Source: Candidatus Rhodoferax mariagerensis (GTDB taxonomy: Bacteria; Pseudomonadota; Gammaproteobacteria; Burkholderiales; Burkholderiaceae_C). Taken from it: a DNA stretch of 64,000 nucleotides. The notes beneath the pieces were generated by a model, which was given only the letters and a program-made list of their open reading frames with translations, had not been told where the DNA came from and searched no databases. The translations under genes were made by a program, and so were the position numbers. Below are positions 35,301-42,767 of the stretch, in pieces (position 1 is the first letter of the stretch; every line of letters starts with the position of its first letter). The stretch is from assembly GCA_016719055.1 (NCBI GenBank), contig JADKAW010000018.1, positions 1 to 64,000 of the forward strand, written 5' to 3'.

Positions 35301-37743
35301 TCCGGTGAGCAATCAGTTTGGACAGGGCCTGAAGAAACTGGGCAGCGACGCCCTGCAGGCGCTGGACCCCACCACGGCCGTGAAGCGCCTGGAGCAAGCC
35401 GTGAAACTGCTGCCAGGTGATGCCGAAATTCGACAAAAACTGCAGCAGGCCCAACAGATGGTGCAGTTGCAAGCGCAGGCACTGCAGTTTCTTGAGGCTG
35501 CCAAGGCCAATCTGGCACGCGGTGTGCCAGCCGACGTGAAAGGGCTGACAGAACTGATCGCCGAGCTGAAAAAGCGTGAAGCTGCCTTTGCCCCGGCCGA
35601 CCCGCGCCGCCCACCGTTTGCCGCCCTAGCCGCCAGCGCGCAGCAAAAGCTGGTGCAGGCACAGCAACAAGCCGCTGCCTGTGAAGCCAAGTGGACCGAG
35701 GGCAAAGCCTTGTATGACGCGAAAAAAATGCCCGAAGCTCTGGCCAAATTCAAGGAAAACCTGATCTGCGAACCAGGTCGACCCGAACGCCAAGCCTATG
35801 TCGGGCAGTTAGAGCAGGCCATCAAGGCGCAACAAGCCCAGCAAGCCGCTGCCAAACGTCTGCGCGACGAGGGTGCCGCCCTGCAGGCGCAAAACAAGCT
35901 GCCAGAGGCACTGGCCAAATACCGCGAAAGCCTCAAGCTGCTACCAGACCCAGCACTGGCCCAGCACATACAGACCCTGGAGCGCCAGCTACAAGAAGCG
36001 CAGCAAAAGGCGGCCCATGCACAACAGTTGCGTGCTGAAGGCGAGGCCTTGCAACGCCAAAACCACATTCCCGAAGCCATTGCCAAGTACCGTGAAAGTC
36101 TGAAGCTCGTGCCTGATGCCAAGCTGGAACAGCACATTCAGTCCCTGGAGCGCCAGGTACAGCAACAGCAGCAAACTGCTGCACAGGCGCAGAAGCTGCG
36201 GGCTGAGGGTGAGGCCCTGCAACGCCAAAACCACATTCCAGAAGCCATTGCCAAGTACCGCGAAAGCCTCAAACTCGTGCCCGACGCCAAACTTGAGCAG
36301 CACATTCAGACCCTGGAGCACCAGGTGCAACAACAGCAGCAAACTGCAGCCCAAGCGCAAAAGCTGCGGGCTGAGGGTGAGGCATTGCAACGCCAAAACC
36401 GCATTCCAGAGGCAATTGCCAAGTACCGTGAAAGTCTGAAACTGGTTCCCGATGCCAAGCTGGAGCAACATATTCAAACCTTGGAACAACAAGCGCAACA
36501 GCAACAGCAAAACACGGCGCAGGCACAAAAACTGCGGGCTGAAGGCGAGGCACTGCAACGACAAAACCGCATTCCGGAAGCGATTGCCAAATACCGCCAA
36601 AGCTTGAGTCTGGTACCTGATCGCTCGCTGGAGCAGCATATTCAGACCCTTGAGCAGCAAACGCAACAGCAGCAACAAAACATGGCGCAGGCGCAAAGGC
36701 TGCGTGCTGAAGGCGAGGCGTTGCAACGTCAAAACCGCATTCCTGAGGCAATTGCCAAATACCGCCAAAGCCTGAGCCTGGTGCCCGATCGTGCGCTGGA
36801 GCAGCACATTCAGACGCTGGAACGGATACTGCAGACACCAGCGCCCGTGCCCGCGGTGCCACCCATTGACCATGGCGGGCGCTCATACACCTCGATGGAG
36901 CCGGCGCCAGCGCCCACGCCTCAGGTCAAGCCAGGTACGTTGGTCGATAGCGGCAATGTTTCAGGCGTTTACAACATGCCAACCCGCCCGACCGTGATCC
37001 GGCTGGCACAAGAAATCGTTCTGACCAGTATCACCAACTACCACTGGAACGACGGCCGTGGCACGTCCCGCACTGGGAGCATCGCCCTGCGCGATGCCAG
37101 CGGACGCAGCTATGGCCCATGGCCAACCAGCGGACGCCCGGGCCAGGGGGGGGTGCCCAATGCCTACTGGACAGCCACGCCCAACGTCAGACTGCCAGCA
37201 GGAGACTATGTCGTGACTGATTCCGACCCCGCCACCTGGTCGCAAAACAGCGGTTCGGACGGCGCGGGGCACACCCGCTTTGACGGCTATCCGACCTCAC
37301 CCACGAGTGGTGGTCGGGTGGCCACGGTGCTGCCGACATCACCGCATGCATCGCCGGTGCAGCCCACACCCCAACCGCCGCCGCCAAGTCAGAAACCAGC
37401 CAACTTTGATGGCAGTTATGTAGGTCAATTTGGCGGCGATGGCGGTGGCCCGATTCGTTTTACCGTGCGTGGCGCCAATGTGCAAGGTCAGGTCAACGGC
37501 AACATTGACGGCGACAAGGTGACAGCCACCTTGTCGGGCACCGTCAGCGCGGCTGGGCAGATCACCATGCAAGTCAAGGGGACGGTGCAGTGGCGACTGT
37601 CGTCGCAGTCGCAATACAGCGAAACCCCGTTCAACGGCCAGTTGACCGGCACCATTCAGGGCAGCCACGTCAGTGGGCGATGGACTGCCGTCAGCATGGA
37701 CCAGGACGACAAACGCTCTGGCACCTGGACCGCCAGCCGTTAG
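29323..37743 (+). CDS. Giant 2806-residue exported multidomain protein with Cys-rich, TSP1-like, Ig-like and TPR modules
   Basis: A signal peptide (MKLFGFRTLAQALVSLWLVV) is followed by about 1350 residues of mostly helical, unrecognised sequence with two glycine-rich hydrophobic stretches (about 645-670 and 715-750). At about 1410-1455 lies a thrombospondin-1-like module (CSYTYSEWGECS, KQTRSVT). The eight-Cys domain shared with the upstream small protein follows (about 1465-1530). Three to four PKD/Ig-like domains occupy about 1555-1945. A TPR-like helical region includes six units of 56 residues (about 2180-2505). Two beta-rich C-terminal domains end the protein (about 2540-2665 and 2693-2806). 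No adhesin-type sortase or autotransporter signal is seen. It looks like a very large periplasmic or surface scaffold. It closes the caspase cluster. Confidence 0.8.
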   Translation: MKLFGFRTLAQALVSLWLVVAAGLLPAFGASNQEFPYPLGEHILASILRHEKHTDASLLLLTQNLKWYEQEKGKLPGPIQDEIQHLRINLAGEVAQSSARQLGEAEAAFAATGSWKPGRDMDIVYMGKNGDAAAQSIARNYEARSANILASAEIDPILKSYSGDVPRSLTANSLAVCTTELPNFGYEDLNKAFNQAKQALARGESKDEIMATLRRDIQQAMANNMNGHFAAQANPDYYAGATGQKWFQDTYLDKPDKMRTFMQNESGNWVLKPGGIQAVPADIVERLGFGSMGGSGVKFSKIASDYALFFSHMHGGPSDNAKYVLRVWKDMGLNAIQDLSAAEVKMLAAAKKIDLKPSQASQELAKIGLSVDDFNANMSRILLNWTESQLVKDMDLLVTELGSSSAKTVDELDKLLRQAKTTMNLNELVAGLDKLKVAPPEVRARLIDRLKAKFGSTPAGVAAINFVMRNLGLLGDSSGELTRRLVIILKDMGKIQPQDADALLRGEPASDAAQAQMKRARQEIAALSSGGMVEFDDALDVDRLMEDWRKAKPDALLQSPSDELKKTLEELRGSVDEARLKELGWADDEIAAHRRVLDRMRKDAMRKLGQKLEPRLVKGGVSLRNFQQKMRELIFSPAYTKFGDASSSVGVFDAVVGVAAGLYSTYDILNNQRLSPADEAQALENAWVTAIPIVGDFAQGLITGGQAFYEGDKGKALEAGLWITIGTMGCVPGGQLPAVILGIGLATKPIVAGSYDARQAQHLVQAWIESGKWSKDKPRKLLGLYDRASGDPEIYLDIKYSELLTDKGKLPYKSTRLGDVSINQSIRDYAEKYVTPQYPAIKSIREALLSVYPDFNDKEWSDEFSASLKIDARGGKGSKILFRSYFQLHGKAMVQTINHLKQWAEDEMRALKDYDSEAARLRDELRTLERALQTGNLVSNADASVEAYSKIVANLWEQESLPLARLRIYEHYVNTYRTIEGKLRRVMDILKEASNPFLPPGWHLTGYPELDRDRVDKLSASMENGRKGVIEDIENTLKEFGIRSTRYDKNNACHKAAFDALAPLRYKYAFIEFQALYFKALAEGSSTWSSAFETAKARYQESRAQVLRNIGSNLQSHPHVMMLMEQKAMTDAFMSFVVAVPYALASTEVGVYQSAARDYELRQYSAGLDYQLAKGRSGKVGRDLADCLQAQLQIDLQLSNPQPEAGTDVTASYRLVKGETHADVVWDWKLEGALVKKTAEPGSLVFTVNGPGKLTVFLRDWYNPNTSKYGKVLAQISADIQPGLPSDVKVFVSGPTQTELGSSVSYFASIDAKPGVAQAMLANAHIEWRLNGDAGAGSDSSFRFSPIRTGSYSVVATAYVMERGKKRVIASSRPVTLQVRDGMDKDKDGAANPDKGKRDGEPDKPKEAPSCSYTYSEWGECSRATKKQTRSVTVTQPAGCVEKAKPVLEQGCTPPPSEEDKKNSYLNCLCRCSSGWAGHIGVWYDPEQKTVPECKSSGPCIGGIGAFGCSSRHFFNSSTECAKGCWEGAYGKGSFDAEKANKMAKEENKKYKKPPTVKINASKNPADFGDIVSLTAQASEGSGGYKWNWGGCAQDAKDNTAKVLNSRSCQACQASVTVTDSDGDSASDNLTIQCTALKVKLTKESPKESRLPVGSSAKFLAEVMSGTQAASGSFSYIWERNPDAVFGDPKNPAYETKGGAQSRNTASFGKLGTIPIWVSVLKEVDGRKMTIGESEQIMMEVVKPKLTLSAEPKDALVGQEIKITVQEEPKMSDDLLSFWWEISGEANNPGPVPNVPNSRAYSFKPKSDKPVTVTVHAKAKDGGDELGVEKITLQAKKPSITVTGPKIAGPAPMIWKEGVGLVSVGQQVVEDQRVEFAVTVSPELKQELRYQWSVKPEGCSLSAPSSKETGITCAKTGGYALTVIVRNSEGAELGSGEGSLNVTVSQSDIKKGKQKDEAAKKLEQARALWSQGKIDEALALLATVASTEPQLAAPVSNQFGQGLKKLGSDALQALDPTTAVKRLEQAVKLLPGDAEIRQKLQQAQQMVQLQAQALQFLEAAKANLARGVPADVKGLTELIAELKKREAAFAPADPRRPPFAALAASAQQKLVQAQQQAAACEAKWTEGKALYDAKKMPEALAKFKENLICEPGRPERQAYVGQLEQAIKAQQAQQAAAKRLRDEGAALQAQNKLPEALAKYRESLKLLPDPALAQHIQTLERQLQEAQQKAAHAQQLRAEGEALQRQNHIPEAIAKYRESLKLVPDAKLEQHIQSLERQVQQQQQTAAQAQKLRAEGEALQRQNHIPEAIAKYRESLKLVPDAKLEQHIQTLEHQVQQQQQTAAQAQKLRAEGEALQRQNRIPEAIAKYRESLKLVPDAKLEQHIQTLEQQAQQQQQNTAQAQKLRAEGEALQRQNRIPEAIAKYRQSLSLVPDRSLEQHIQTLEQQTQQQQQNMAQAQRLRAEGEALQRQNRIPEAIAKYRQSLSLVPDRALEQHIQTLERILQTPAPVPAVPPIDHGGRSYTSMEPAPAPTPQVKPGTLVDSGNVSGVYNMPTRPTVIRLAQEIVLTSITNYHWNDGRGTSRTGSIALRDASGRSYGPWPTSGRPGQGGVPNAYWTATPNVRLPAGDYVVTDSDPATWSQNSGSDGAGHTRFDGYPTSPTSGGRVATVLPTSPHASPVQPTPQPPPPSQKPANFDGSYVGQFGGDGGGPIRFTVRGANVQGQVNGNIDGDKVTATLSGTVSAAGQITMQVKGTVQWRLSSQSQYSETPFNGQLTGTIQGSHVSGRWTAVSMDQDDKRSGTWTASR
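35860..36835 (+). repeat. Six tandem 168-base units encoding TPR-like repeats
   Basis: Units start at 35860, 36028, 36196, 36364, 36532 and 36700. Each encodes 56 residues of the form LRAEGEALQRQNRIPEAIAK, YRESLKLVPD, LEQHIQTLE, then a Gln-rich QQQQQ coiled linker. Units 2 to 6 are nearly identical in protein and very similar in DNA, so copy number is likely to vary by recombination and short-read assemblies may miscount. A more diverged unit precedes them. Confidence 0.9.
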
Positions 37744-37770
37744 CACCGTCTTTGCCAGAACCGCAGTGGC

Positions 37771-38841
37771 TTAAGACAAGCGCAAACCGGTCTGCTCGTC
37801 AAACCAGTTGTTGTGGTTGCTGCTTACTGACAGGCCCACGTTGTCGCCCACCTTCACCTGTGTGCTTGGTGGCGTGCGCACGGTGATCAGACCAACACCG
37901 GTCTTGATCACCACATAGGTGTCAGCGCCGGTGGGTTCGACCAAGGTGACTTCACCGCGCCAGGTGGCGTCATCCGCCAGGTGGATGTGTTCCGGGCGCT
38001 GGCCCAGCGTGACTTTGCCTTGCACCGGGCAGGGCAGGGTAAGACTGCCATCGTCAAAAGAAAATAGGCCTCCAGCCCCCGTCCCGCTTGCGCTGCCAGC
38101 TATAAAGTTCATAGTTGGCGAGCCAATGAATCCGGCCACATAGGTGTTGGCTGGCAGGCGGTATATCTCGTCGGGCGTGCCAATTTGCTGCAGGATACCG
38201 TCTTTCATCACCGCAATGCGGCTGCCCAGCGTCATGGCCTCGATCTGGTCGTGCGTGACGTACACGCTGGTGATGCCACTGACCTGGTGCAGGCGCTTGA
38301 TCTCGGCGCGCATCTCCACGCGCAACTTTGCATCGAGGTTGCTGAGCGGTTCGTCAAACAAAAACAGCTGCGGGTCGCGCGCCAGGGCACGCCCCATGGC
38401 GACACGCTGGCGCTGCCCGCCCGACAACTGCGCCGGGCGGCGGTCCAGCAGGTGCTCGATCTGCAGCATGGCCGCCACTTCGTGGATGCGTTTGTTGCGT
38501 ACCTCCAGTGGCACCTTGCGCATTTCCAGCGCAAAGCCAATGTTGTCAGCCACGCTCATGGTCGGGTACAGCGCGTAGCTCTGGAACACCATGGCAATGT
38601 CACGCTGCGCGGGCGCCACGCCAATCACGTTTTTGCCGGCAATCTTGAGTTCACCCTCGGTCGGGTCTTCGAGGCCGGCAATGATGTTGAGCAGAGTCGA
38701 TTTGCCACAACCCGAGGGGCCGACCAGAATCAAAAATTCACCCGGGGCGACTAGGATGTCGATTTTTTTCAGGACTTCGACCGCCTTGTCGGCCTTGCCA
38801 AAAACCTTGCGGATGCCTGCAATGTGAAGGGATGCTGCCAT
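37771..38841 (-). CDS. Sugar ABC transporter ATPase (UgpC/MalK type)
   Basis: This 356-residue ATPase energises the sugar importer encoded upstream. Walker A is GPSGCGKST, the Q-loop is in MVFQSYALYP, the signature is LSGGQRQR, Walker B is LFLFDEP and the H-loop VYVTHDQ. The C-terminal regulatory domain of the MalK/UgpC type follows (VTLGQRPEHI). A short-repeat copy is translated at codons 247-259, at the junction between the nucleotide-binding and regulatory domains (IAGSASGTGAGGL). The gene is last in the operon. Confidence 0.9.
   Translation of the reverse strand: MAASLHIAGIRKVFGKADKAVEVLKKIDILVAPGEFLILVGPSGCGKSTLLNIIAGLEDPTEGELKIAGKNVIGVAPAQRDIAMVFQSYALYPTMSVADNIGFALEMRKVPLEVRNKRIHEVAAMLQIEHLLDRRPAQLSGGQRQRVAMGRALARDPQLFLFDEPLSNLDAKLRVEMRAEIKRLHQVSGITSVYVTHDQIEAMTLGSRIAVMKDGILQQIGTPDEIYRLPANTYVAGFIGSPTMNFIAGSASGTGAGGLFSFDDGSLTLPCPVQGKVTLGQRPEHIHLADDATWRGEVTLVEPTGADTYVVIKTGVGLITVRTPPSTQVKVGDNVGLSVSSNHNNWFDEQTGLRLS
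38067..38103 (-). repeat. Short palindromic repeat translated inside the sugar ATPase gene
   Basis: Minus strand, same sense as the gene: ATAGC, 20 bases, GGGCTGGAGGCC. It starts exactly at codon 247 and is read ATA-GCT. Confidence 0.8.
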
Positions 38842-38853
38842 GATGTGTCCTTT

Positions 38854-39708
38854 TTATCCTTTGACCGCACCGGCAGTCAGACCTTTGACGAAATACTGCC
38901 CCGCCAGCACATACACCAGCATGGTGGGCAGACCGGCGATGATGGCTGCAGCCATGTCGACGTTGTAGTTTTTCACGCTGCTGGTGGTGTTGGCCATGTT
39001 GTTCAGCCCCACCGTGATGGGCTTGCTGTCGGCACCGCTAAAGGCCACGCCAAACAGAAAGTCGTTCCAGATGTTGGTGAACTGCCAGATCAGCGTCACC
39101 ATCAGAATGGGTGTGCTCATCGGGATGACAATGCGGTAGAAAATGCGCCAGAAACCAGCACCATCCATGCGCGCTGCGTTCACCAACTCGCGTGGAATGG
39201 CGGTGTAGTAGTTTCTGAAAAACAGCGTGGTGCCGGCCATCCCCGCCAGGCAGTGCACCAGCACCAGTCCGGCAATCGAACTGCTCAAGCCCAGAAAACC
39301 CAGCACCTGGCTCATCGGCAGCAGCACCACCTGAAACGGCATGAAAACACCAAACAGGATAAAGCCAAACAACAGGTCACTGCCCTTGAACTTCCACATG
39401 CTCAAGACGTAACCGTTGACGGCTCCCCAGGCGGTCGAAATCAGCACCGCGGGCACGGCCATCATCACCGAGTTCCAGAAATAGGGTTTGAGCCCCCGGC
39501 AGTCCACCCCGGTGCACGCGGTGGACCAGGCCAGCGTCCATGACTCAAAATTGAGCGAGGTCGGCAGGCTCAGCAGGTTGCCCGAGCGGATTTGCTCGGC
39601 GTCCTTGAAACTGGTGGCCAGCATCACATACAGCGGTGCCAGAAAGAAAAAGGCCGCAATCAGCAGCACGCCGTAGACGGCTGCGCGGGAAAGTGTTTTG
39701 GCGCTCAT
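38854..39708 (-). CDS. Sugar ABC transporter permease (MalG type)
   Basis: This 284-residue inner-membrane permease has about six transmembrane helices and the EAA coupling motif (ELVNAARMDGAGFWRIFYRI). It ends GQYFVKGLTAGAVKG, the standard end of MalG-type permeases. It lies 12 bases upstream of the ATPase gene and 18 bases downstream of the second permease. It pairs with that permease to form the channel of a glucose/mannose-type importer; the substrate is inferred from the binding protein. Confidence 0.92.
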   Translation of the reverse strand: MSAKTLSRAAVYGVLLIAAFFFLAPLYVMLATSFKDAEQIRSGNLLSLPTSLNFESWTLAWSTACTGVDCRGLKPYFWNSVMMAVPAVLISTAWGAVNGYVLSMWKFKGSDLLFGFILFGVFMPFQVVLLPMSQVLGFLGLSSSIAGLVLVHCLAGMAGTTLFFRNYYTAIPRELVNAARMDGAGFWRIFYRIVIPMSTPILMVTLIWQFTNIWNDFLFGVAFSGADSKPITVGLNNMANTTSSVKNYNVDMAAAIIAGLPTMLVYVLAGQYFVKGLTAGAVKG

Positions 39709-39726
39709 GGATGTGTTTCCTTGTGC

Positions 39727-40605
39727 TTAACGCTCGTGCGGTTTGGCGCGCAACTCGCTGTACAGATAGGGCACCACCAAAGACGCCACAAACGCCAGCA
39801 TCATGGTGGCACTCGCGGCCCCCAGACCAATCTGGCCCCGGGTAAAGCTCATGGTGAACATGAAGGTGGCCGGCACGTCTGACGCATAGCCCGGCCCACC
39901 AGCGGTGAGTGCCATCACCAGGTCGAACGCCTTGATCGACAAGTGCGACAACACCAGAATGGTTGAAAACACAACCGGCCGCAGCACCGGCAAGATGATG
40001 CGCCAGTAAATACGCGGTAGAGAAGCCCCGTCCATTTGCGCCGCCTTGATGATGCTGTCGTCAATGCCTCGCAAACCCGCCAGAAACAGCGCCATGGCAA
40101 ACCCGGCAGACTGCCACACGCCGGCGATCACCACGCAATAGATGGCGGTATCACTTTGCACCAGCCAGTCAAAGCTGAAACTGGCCCAACCCAGGTCATG
40201 CATGAGTTTTTCAAGACCCAGGCTGGGGTTCAAAATCCATTTCCAGGCGGTGCCTGTGACGATGAACGACAAGGCCATGGGGTAGAGGTAAACCGTGCGC
40301 AAAAAGCCTTCGCCGCGAATTTTCTGGTCCAGAAAAATCGCCAGCAGCATGCCCAGCAGCATGGAGCCGCCGACATACAAGATGCTGAAAATCCCGAGGT
40401 TTTTCAACGCGATGTACCAGCGGTCCATCTCCCACAGGCGGACATATTGCTCCAGTCCGACAAATTCGTCGTAGTTGGGCAACATGCGTGAATTGGTGAC
40501 GGAAAGCACCCCGTTCCAGATCATCAAGCCGTAGATGAACGCAAAGCCGAGGACAAAACCTGGGGCGATCACCAGCTTGGGTAACACGTTTTCAAAGGAT
40601 TTCAT
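39727..40605 (-). CDS. Sugar ABC transporter permease (MalF type)
   Basis: This 292-residue inner-membrane permease has about six transmembrane helices. The EAA coupling motif is in SIIKAAQMDGASLPRIYWRI. A 413-base spacer with a large inverted repeat separates it from the binding-protein gene, a common way to make binding protein in excess. It resembles GtsB of Pseudomonas. Confidence 0.9.
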   Translation of the reverse strand: MKSFENVLPKLVIAPGFVLGFAFIYGLMIWNGVLSVTNSRMLPNYDEFVGLEQYVRLWEMDRWYIALKNLGIFSILYVGGSMLLGMLLAIFLDQKIRGEGFLRTVYLYPMALSFIVTGTAWKWILNPSLGLEKLMHDLGWASFSFDWLVQSDTAIYCVVIAGVWQSAGFAMALFLAGLRGIDDSIIKAAQMDGASLPRIYWRIILPVLRPVVFSTILVLSHLSIKAFDLVMALTAGGPGYASDVPATFMFTMSFTRGQIGLGAASATMMLAFVASLVVPYLYSELRAKPHER

Positions 40606-41018
40606 AGACCTTTTGCCTTTGAGTTAGTCATCGAGCCGTTGTTGTGACTCGTTGAAGAAATACCTGCATGTTGACCCGACCAGGCGGCGCGGGTATTCCA
40701 CTGCGTTCGTGTCCCCCGAAAAAAAGCCTTCAGCTTTCTTTCTCCTCCTTGACCTCACTTCGTGAAACACCCACCCCACCAGGTCTAGACTCAGCGCATC
40801 GTTTCAGTGCTGAAGGACACAGCGTCTAGCAGTTGGGTTGGGGTGTGACCCAAAGCGAAGTCAAGGAGGAGCCCGCAGGGCGGGGGACATGAGCGGCGGG
40901 TCACACCCCAGCCCTGCTGCGGGTAACCACCACAATCGTCACACATGCCCCCGAACCAGAATCCAGATTTCAACCCGCCCCACACATGAATCCGGGGACA
41001 GGTTGCGACCAACCCAGA
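40606..41018. other. Spacer between binding-protein and permease genes, with large dyad
   Basis: No gene was seen. The region carries the imperfect palindrome at 40711-40888 and a further competing hairpin arm to about 40910. The remaining bases next to the permease start show no clear structure. Confidence 0.6.
40711..40910. repeat. Large imperfect palindrome with alternative hairpins in the sugar operon
   Basis: Outer arms GTCCCCCG (40711) and CGGGGGAC (40881-40888) pair. Inner arms TCCTCCTTGAC (40743) and CAAGGAGGA (40862-40870) pair, as do further segments around the TCTAGAC at 40784-40790. The strand GGGGTGTGACCC (about 40840-40851) can instead pair with GGGTCACACCCC (about 40898-40909). 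The two folds exclude each other. Lying just after the binding-protein gene, it probably stabilises that mRNA or attenuates the downstream genes. Confidence 0.7.
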
Positions 41019-42269
41019 TTACTTGGTCGCAGCAGCCTTGGCAATGTTCTTCACACCGTCAGCCACCGAAATCTTGTCGTCATTCCAGAACTGGCTGACC
41101 GCGTCCTTGATGGCGCCTTCAGCGGCTGGCTTGATGGCCATGCCGTGGGCCACGGAAGGCAGCAGACCGCCAGACTTGGACGTGTCGACAAAGTCTTTGG
41201 TTGACAGCTTGGCGCAATCGTCAAACTTGGCCATGCTCATGTTCAGACGCACCGGGATAGAGCCCTTGTTCAGGTTGAATACTTCCTGAAACTCGGTACC
41301 CATGATGGCGGCTGCCAGGTCTGCCTGGGCTTTTTGGGCAGCGGCATCTTTCAGCTTGAACATGGCAAACGAGTCCACGTTAAAGGTGTAGGCGTTGGCC
41401 GTGCCGGGCGCTGCGGCGCAAATGTAGTCTTTGCCCGGCACTTTGCCAGCGGCAGTGAACTCACCTTTGGCCCAGTCACCCATAAACTGGAAAGCTGCTT
41501 TTTCCTGAATCACCATGGCAGTGGCCAGGTTCCAGTCACGCCCTGGGGCGGCAGGGTCGGTATAACTTTTGACCTTGCGGAAAGTTTCCAAGGCCTTGGT
41601 CATGGTGGGGCTGGTCAGCGCGGTCTGGTCCAGCTTGACCAGTGCGTCGTTGTAAAACTTGGCACCACCCACACCCAGCACAACGTCTTCAAAGGTGGTG
41701 AAGTCCTGCCAGTTTTGACCACCATGCGCCACGGCAATCAGGCCGGCTTTTTTGACCTTCTCGGCAGCGGCAAAAAACTCGTCCCAGGTCTTGGGCGCGC
41801 CCGCCACACCGGCTTTTTTCAGCACGGCGCTGTTGGCCCACATCCAGTTGACACGGTGCACATTCACCGGTGCGGCCACGTAGTTGCCTTTGTACTTCAT
41901 GACATCAGCAACACCCTTGGGCAGCAGCTCGTCCCATTTTTCGGCTTTGGCGGTGGCATCCAGGTTGGCCAACACGCCCTCGCTTGCCCATTCTTGGATG
42001 GCCGGGCCTTTGATCTGGGCCGCCGCCGGGGGGTTGCCAGCCACGACACGGCTCTTGAGTACGGTCATGGCGTTGTCGCCACCACCACCGGCTACTGCGA
42101 AATCTTTCCAGGTGTGGCCCTTGCTTTGCATGATTTTCTTGAGCTCACCGACCGACTTGGCCTCGCCACCGGAGGTCCACCAGTGCAGCACCTCGACCTC
42201 GCCAGCCATCGCGGCAGAACCTGCGACGGCAATTGCCACTGCGCTTGCCAATTGGGAAAGTTTCAACAT
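41019..42269 (-). CDS. Sugar ABC transporter substrate-binding protein (glucose/mannose, GtsA-like)
   Basis: This 416-residue periplasmic binding protein has a signal peptide ending near AAMAGEV. The mature N-terminus VEVLHWWTSGGEAKSVGEL and the segment DFAVAGGGGDNAM are characteristic of GtsA-type glucose/mannose binding proteins. It is the first gene of the operon. The neighbouring ROK kinase and mannose-6-phosphate isomerase about 5 kb away agree with hexose use. Exact specificity is inferred. Confidence 0.9.
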   Translation of the reverse strand: MLKLSQLASAVAIAVAGSAAMAGEVEVLHWWTSGGEAKSVGELKKIMQSKGHTWKDFAVAGGGGDNAMTVLKSRVVAGNPPAAAQIKGPAIQEWASEGVLANLDATAKAEKWDELLPKGVADVMKYKGNYVAAPVNVHRVNWMWANSAVLKKAGVAGAPKTWDEFFAAAEKVKKAGLIAVAHGGQNWQDFTTFEDVVLGVGGAKFYNDALVKLDQTALTSPTMTKALETFRKVKSYTDPAAPGRDWNLATAMVIQEKAAFQFMGDWAKGEFTAAGKVPGKDYICAAAPGTANAYTFNVDSFAMFKLKDAAAQKAQADLAAAIMGTEFQEVFNLNKGSIPVRLNMSMAKFDDCAKLSTKDFVDTSKSGGLLPSVAHGMAIKPAAEGAIKDAVSQFWNDDKISVADGVKNIAKAAATK

Positions 42270-42767
42270 GTGTGATCTCCTGGATGTTGCGTCCCCGAAA
42301 ATCGCATGGATCGGGGTGCAGGTTGGATCGCACAGACACCGTGTTGTGCGAATTTTGTGATTATTAATTAATTGTTAATTAATTAACATGGGTGCTTACC
42401 CTAATATGAAACCGAAGCCGTTCATTCCACTTGGCAAAAAGAAACCAACAACGAAGAGCCTGAATGCGTTTGGTGGCTGCTAATTTAAACAGGTCATCCC
42501 CCGGCTCTGCCGGGGGATGTGCGCCCGAGAAGGCGTGACGTGAGCACGGTCGGCGTCCGTGTCAGGGTAAGCCATGGCCACGTAGCTGAAGGTAGTCAAA
42601 ACGCTTGAGTACCCGACTGATGTGCTCGTAACTTTCGTTGACGGATAGGAAATTTAACCGCAGGAGGCCAAATATGGCACGAATTTTGGGCGACCATCCA
42701 TTGGACGGTGGACGAGCGCGGTTTGAGCCGCACCAGTGATTGGGCTTTTCAAAGCATCCGATGGCCT
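42270..42767. other. Spacer with AT-rich operator-like repeat, strong hairpin and a 21-codon frame
   Basis: The sugar operon promoter must lie here. Two TTAATTAA boxes 11 bases apart (42365-42387) sit about 100 bases upstream of the binding-protein start and may be a regulator site. A perfect 11-base-pair hairpin (42495-42505 with 42509-42519) has no T-run on either strand. A 21-codon frame with a good AGGAGG site begins at 42674 (MARILGDHPL). The region looks like debris of a lost element, but nothing can be named. Confidence 0.4.

Noticed and set aside
35860..36835. Tandem repeats considered as a CRISPR array
   Set aside because: Units are 168 bases, contiguous and coding; there are no unique spacers and no cas genes.
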